Shown piece after piece: positions 8,101-10,035 of a stretch of 10,035 nt of DNA (within the stretch, counting starts at the first letter, position 1; the number at the start of each line of letters is the position of its first letter). The stretch spans positions 1 to 10,035 of the forward strand of contig JAURQA010000032.1 in assembly GCA_030836345.1 (NCBI GenBank). The letters are read 5' to 3'. The position numbers and the translations under genes were made by a program. Source of the DNA: Bacteroidota bacterium (lineage in GTDB: Bacteria; Bacteroidota; Bacteroidia; NS11-12g; UBA955). The notes below the pieces were generated by a model that saw only the letters and a list, made by a program, of their open reading frames with translations, made no database searches and was not told the origin of the DNA.

Positions 8101-8303
8101 CTGAAGGCTTAACTGAATTATTGAGTGGGACAGGTTGGGCTATGTATGCTACAACAACCGGTGCCACTGGAACGCATCTAAAACAATTGAAATTGGCTCA
8201 AGAGCAACTGACCACTCTTCAAGTAAAGGTAGAAGAGCTGACTGTATTAGTTCAAGCTGCAGAGCAAGAAATTAAGGATTTAGGAATAGCGGTGGAGGAT
8301 TAA
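5115..8303 (+). CDS. exported Asp-box (BNR/VPS10-like) beta-propeller protein
   Basis: A 1062-residue protein, often annotated in Bacteroidota as glycosyl hydrolase, VPS10-domain or BNR-repeat protein; the true function is not known. The N-terminus MKNVLGLLLLLISVSTYAQ is a clear Sec signal peptide with likely cleavage after A18. I chose the ATG at 5115 over the in-frame TTG at 5106 because it gives a standard signal peptide. From about residue 65 to 685 I count eleven Asp-box turns of the S/T-x-D-x-G-x-x-W type, such as LFKTMDGGKNW, LFKSTDGGKTW, VFKSTDYGNNW and VYVSKDNGNKW, implying one or two beta-propellers. Family-typical stretches are FRNIGPAITSGRI near the mature N-terminus and GGPESGLFKSTDGG. 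After them come a Gly/Asn-rich linker (about 750-765), a beta-rich segment with RPGTYAAEITI (about 877), and a helical tail with a coiled coil (about 1021-1058). No type IX secretion C-terminal domain, lipobox or obvious catalytic site was found, so it is probably periplasmic. Its stop overlaps that of the convergent dehydrogenase gene. Confidence 0.9.
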   Translation: MKNVLGLLLLLISVSTYAQDTIPSSVLNSMKFRNIGPAITSGRIVDLATDPTDINTYYVAAAYSGVWKTNNAGTTFKPIFDSYGTQSIGCVSIDPNDHLKIWVGTGENNNQRSVGYGNGVYLSLNGGKSFKNMGLKESQHIGMIKIHPNNSNIIYVAAYGPVWNKGGERGLFKTMDGGKNWERIKHVSEYTGCNEVHLDPNNPEIIYAAFHQRERRQWTYMGGGPESGLFKSTDGGKTWKAINAGLPGGDKGRIAMCFAAQSSEKLYCMVETEGKAGGLFVSIDKGESWSKTNGKYTSGNYYQELMSDPIDEDRVFIMDTYLHWSKDGGKTVSRVPVKDKHVDNHAIWINPNNTKHWRIGCDGGLYETFDNGRTYDFKDNLPLTQFYRVGIDNDYPFYNVYGGTQDNNTLGGPSANTSSSGIPNSDWFITVGGDGFKSQIDPTNPDIVYSQWQYGGLVRYDKKTGNITQLKPTDNEAMRWNWDAPLLISHHNPKVLYYCANKVFKSTDYGNNWTLISGDLSKNMDRNTLKVMDRHWGPDAVAKDQSVSMYGTIIYFDESRLDANLLAAGTDDGLIQLSSDGGVTWNKANRPTGLPDFAAISSVHFSKFDKNTLYASWDNHKDGDFKPYVYVSKDNGNKWQNISSNLPENGSIKCLAQDYKTPDLLFVGTEFGVFVSKDHGKWWGQLKSGLPPIAIMDMEIQERENDLVLATFGRGFSILDNYAPLRDVTSEIYEKEITILPVKTAKLFQTRNPIGRGGNGNQGANYYQEPNPVFGASLYYWVKNSNESPKAIREKAEAEAIKTKGDFPLTDIETLRNEKQYKGAYAIISIKDAQGNEIRRMKGAAGKGMQKATWDLRHSDLRVLSNTAANMPGFIVRPGTYAAEITIIDNAKVLFTSNQVSFEVKEIVPNTIQTMDAKQAAQATLDIQKTSQSIDLLSINFKGLKKRIAALSKAAYAPKVPFEMIGKTKELSLKWDGISLLMYGDKLKDAYEKERTEGLTELLSGTGWAMYATTTGATGTHLKQLKLAQEQLTTLQVKVEELTVLVQAAEQEIKDLGIAVED

Positions 8304-9007
8304 ATATCGCCCAATATGGGGCGAATAACAATCTCTTCAACATCGGAGAATTCATTGATATTATAGGCGTTTAAAATACTTTTCGCAATGTCATCCGCTT
8401 GCATAAATCGACTTTTCGGCAAGTCTGAACTGGCCCAACTATCGGTGTACGTGGCGCCTGGGTAAACATTCGTCACCCTTACGCCTTTATCCATAAGTTC
8501 CAGCCTCATGCTTTTACCCAGCCCATCCATAGCAAATTTAGACACGCTATAACTGCAACCATTGGGATACGCTTTTTGGCCTGCAATACTGCAGGTATTA
8601 AAAATGTGGGATTGTTTTGTTTTGAGCAATAGGGGCAATACAGCCTGGCTTACTGCATAGGTTCCGAATACATTAATTTCCATTAATTTTCTAAGATCAG
8701 ATACATCACCATCAGCAAAGGTATCTGGGATAAATACACCGGCATTATTTACCAGCACATTTAGCTTACCATAAACTTTAACATCCTCAGCCAATGCATT
8801 CACTTGTTCACTTTGAGTTACATCGCATGCTTTGCCAATGGCTTTTTCCTTGTATTCCGAAAATTCATTCATAGCGGACGCTACGGTTTCTTTTGTTGTT
8901 CCTGTGAAAATAACCATAAACCCCTGCTCTAAAAACGTGTGAACGATGGCTTTTCCAATTCCACGGGATCCACCCGTTACTAATGCAATGTTCCCTTCTT
9001 GTGACAT
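8300..9007 (-). CDS. short-chain dehydrogenase/reductase (SDR)
   Basis: A 235-residue classical SDR, a cytoplasmic NAD(P)(H)-dependent oxidoreductase. The Rossmann cofactor motif is TGGSRGIG at 11-18, with D62 in the CDV turn, NNAG at 87-90, N112, S140, and the YxxxK pair Y153/K157, so the whole Asn-Ser-Tyr-Lys catalytic set is present. R15 in the glycine motif and the absence of an acidic residue after the second strand favour NADP(H), which is an inference. PGATYTDSW follows the active site in the usual place, and the tail VEEIVIRPILGDI resembles Bacteroidota SDRs annotated as YdfG-like. The substrate cannot be given. It lies 29 bases after apaG on the same strand and has no good promoter of its own, so it is probably cotranscribed. 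Its TAA overlaps the TAA of the convergent gene at 8300-8303. Confidence 0.92.
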   Translation of the reverse strand: MSQEGNIALVTGGSRGIGKAIVHTFLEQGFMVIFTGTTKETVASAMNEFSEYKEKAIGKACDVTQSEQVNALAEDVKVYGKLNVLVNNAGVFIPDTFADGDVSDLRKLMEINVFGTYAVSQAVLPLLLKTKQSHIFNTCSIAGQKAYPNGCSYSVSKFAMDGLGKSMRLELMDKGVRVTNVYPGATYTDSWASSDLPKSRFMQADDIAKSILNAYNINEFSDVEEIVIRPILGDI

Positions 9008-9036
9008 ATTTACGAAGTAAGTCTAAAGTTTTGAAT

Positions 9037-9423
9037 TTAGTTCAACACCCAGCGATTTTCTAATTCAAATCGTGGAATTTTAGCTATAAAGAGAGATTTC
9101 TTTGCTAAATCCTGAAACACAAAATGACCCTCCATGGTTCCAAAATCACACTGCAATACGCAATGGCTGGAGTACATGTATGAAGCGCCTGGCTCAATTA
9201 TTGGGGTTTCACCAACTACACCCTCTCCGTTAACCACTTTAACTTCGCCCAACTGACTTTTAATGATCCATTTACGTCTCATCAGTTGAACGGATGTTTG
9301 TTTTCGATTTTCTATATGAATAGTGTAGGAATGCAGATACAAACGATCACCAGCGTTGCTCTGGTCAATATCTATTTCTGAACAAACAGTTATTCTGATA
9401 TTATTGGTTTGAAGCTGTGTCAA
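9037..9423 (-). CDS. apaG: ApaG-family protein
   Basis: A 128-residue protein that is essentially one ApaG/F-box-associated fibronectin-III-like beta-sandwich domain. Family marks are the strand YTIHIEN (33-39), QLMRRKWII (46-54), the GEGVVGETPIIEPG block (66-79), YSSHCVLQCDFGTMEGHFVF, and IPRFEL near the end. The family's common RHW is RKW here (R50-K51-W52). ApaG has been linked genetically to cobalt resistance and magnesium efflux and to Ap4A metabolism in enterobacteria; its biochemical role is unsettled. The start is TTG: an in-frame stop lies 15 bases upstream with no ATG between, and the first internal ATG (residue 48) would remove several core strands. It follows rho by 61 bases and precedes the SDR gene by 29. 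No terminator was seen after rho, so the three may form one transcript. Confidence 0.93.
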   Translation of the reverse strand: MTQLQTNNIRITVCSEIDIDQSNAGDRLYLHSYTIHIENRKQTSVQLMRRKWIIKSQLGEVKVVNGEGVVGETPIIEPGASYMYSSHCVLQCDFGTMEGHFVFQDLAKKSLFIAKIPRFELENRWVLN

Positions 9424-9484
9424 TATCCAAGAAACAAACTAAAATGAAAAGCGTTTGATTTAATACTAAATAATTAGGATTATT

Positions 9485-10035
9485 TTATCCGTTCATGCTT
9501 ACCAAAAACTCATTGTTATCCTTCGTGTTTTTCATGTACTTAAGGAAGGTGTTCATGGCCTCGTCTGGTTTCATGTCTGCCAAGTGATTCCGCAATACAT
9601 ACAAACGCTGAGAGGTTAACTTATCCAATAATAAATCTTCTCTACGAGTGCTACTGCTCAAAATATCTATGGCTGGGAAAATACGTTTGTTAGATAGTTT
9701 TCGATCCAGCTGTAATTCCATGTTACCGGTTCCTTTAAATTCTTCAAAAATAACCTCGTCCATTTTACTCCCAGTTTCGGTAAGTGCTGTGGCTATAATG
9801 GTTAAAGAACCTCCATTTTCAATGTTTCGTGCTGCCCCAAAAAACCGTTTTGGTTTATGTAACGCATTAGCATCTACCCCACCACTAAGTATTTTACCTG
9901 ATGCAGGCTGAACGGTGTTATAGGCCCGGGCTAAACGCGTAATAGAATCCAAAAGAATAACTACATCATGCCCACATTCGACCAATCGTTTGGCTTTTTC
10001 GAGCACTAAATTGGTTAATTTAACATGTTTATCTG
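9485..10035 (-). CDS. rho: transcription termination factor Rho, C-terminal part
   Basis: The last 182 residues of the hexameric RNA helicase that ends untranslated transcripts. The gene runs off the right edge, so its N-terminal RNA-binding domain and Walker A motif are not seen. The frame continues beyond the apparent GTG at 10006 with codons for DKHVKLTNL, the expected Rho sequence, so that GTG is an internal valine. The part seen is highly conserved: Walker B region [19 protein letters not shown]-loop [27 protein letters not shown], and [17 protein letters not shown], the last including the R-loop region, followed by the C-terminal helices. No frameshift is seen. ALTETGSK is found where E. 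coli Rho has ALIDTGSK. The downstream neighbours apaG and the SDR lie on the same strand. Confidence 0.97.
   Translation of the reverse strand, partial: DKHVKLTNLVLEKAKRLVECGHDVVILLDSITRLARAYNTVQPASGKILSGGVDANALHKPKRFFGAARNIENGGSLTIIATALTETGSKMDEVIFEEFKGTGNMELQLDRKLSNKRIFPAIDILSSSTRREDLLLDKLTSQRLYVLRNHLADMKPDEAMNTFLKYMKNTKDNNEFLVSMNG

Noticed and set aside
8200..8303. Type IX secretion sorting domain at the end of the Asp-box protein
   Set aside because: The C-terminus is a charged helical coiled coil with no beta-sandwich or NPxP-like motif of the sorting domain.
9485..10006. Reading the rho fragment as a small complete gene starting with GTG at 10006
   Set aside because: The frame stays open to the window edge and the added residues (DKHVKLTNL) continue the Rho sequence, so it is the 3' part of a larger gene.
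1..10035. A new defence, mobile or biosynthetic system
   Set aside because: Apart from the 21-codon fragment at the left edge, every gene belongs to a recognised family, mostly housekeeping or envelope. There are no nucleases, integrases, transposases, toxin-antitoxin genes or composition shifts that would mark an accessory island.

Overview
This window looks like ordinary chromosomal DNA from a member of the Bacteroidota, probably close to the flavobacteria. Several things point that way. The DNA is AT-rich. Starts lack clear Shine-Dalgarno sequences. Octamers of the Bacteroidota -7 promoter type (TAnnTTTG) lie just upstream of several genes. The Rho, ApaG and NadE sequences have a Bacteroidota look, and there is a large secreted Asp-box protein of a type common in that phylum. 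The taxonomy is inferred from protein character and was not tested by a search.

Left part (1-1728, + strand): the last 21 codons of an upstream gene whose C-terminus resembles an outer-membrane beta-strand, then a complete glutamine-dependent NAD+ synthetase (nadE).

Middle left (1761-4917, - strand): two multi-pass membrane glycosyltransferases of the GT-C/PMT type, in tandem and convergent with nadE. They probably move sugars from lipid carriers onto a cell-envelope acceptor. Their substrates cannot be read from the sequence. Each has a candidate -7 element; the one before the second gene directly abuts a (CT)6 tract.

Middle right (4918-8303, + strand): a divergent intergenic region of about 200 bases, dense in palindromes and short repeats, followed by a 1062-residue exported protein with eleven Asp-box (BNR) motifs, related to VPS10/sortilin-like propeller proteins. 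Its function is unknown.

Right part (8300-10035, - strand): transcription termination factor rho (C-terminal 182 residues only, running off the window), then apaG, then a short-chain dehydrogenase. All three lie on one strand with short gaps. The dehydrogenase is convergent with the Asp-box gene, and their stop codons overlap.

I see no mobile element, CRISPR array, RNA gene, toxin-antitoxin pair, defence island or biosynthetic cluster. The parts most worth a second look are the repeat and palindrome-rich control region at 5026-5108, the dinucleotide tract in a glycosyltransferase promoter, and the uncharacterised Asp-box protein. I do not see convincing evidence of a new multi-gene system.
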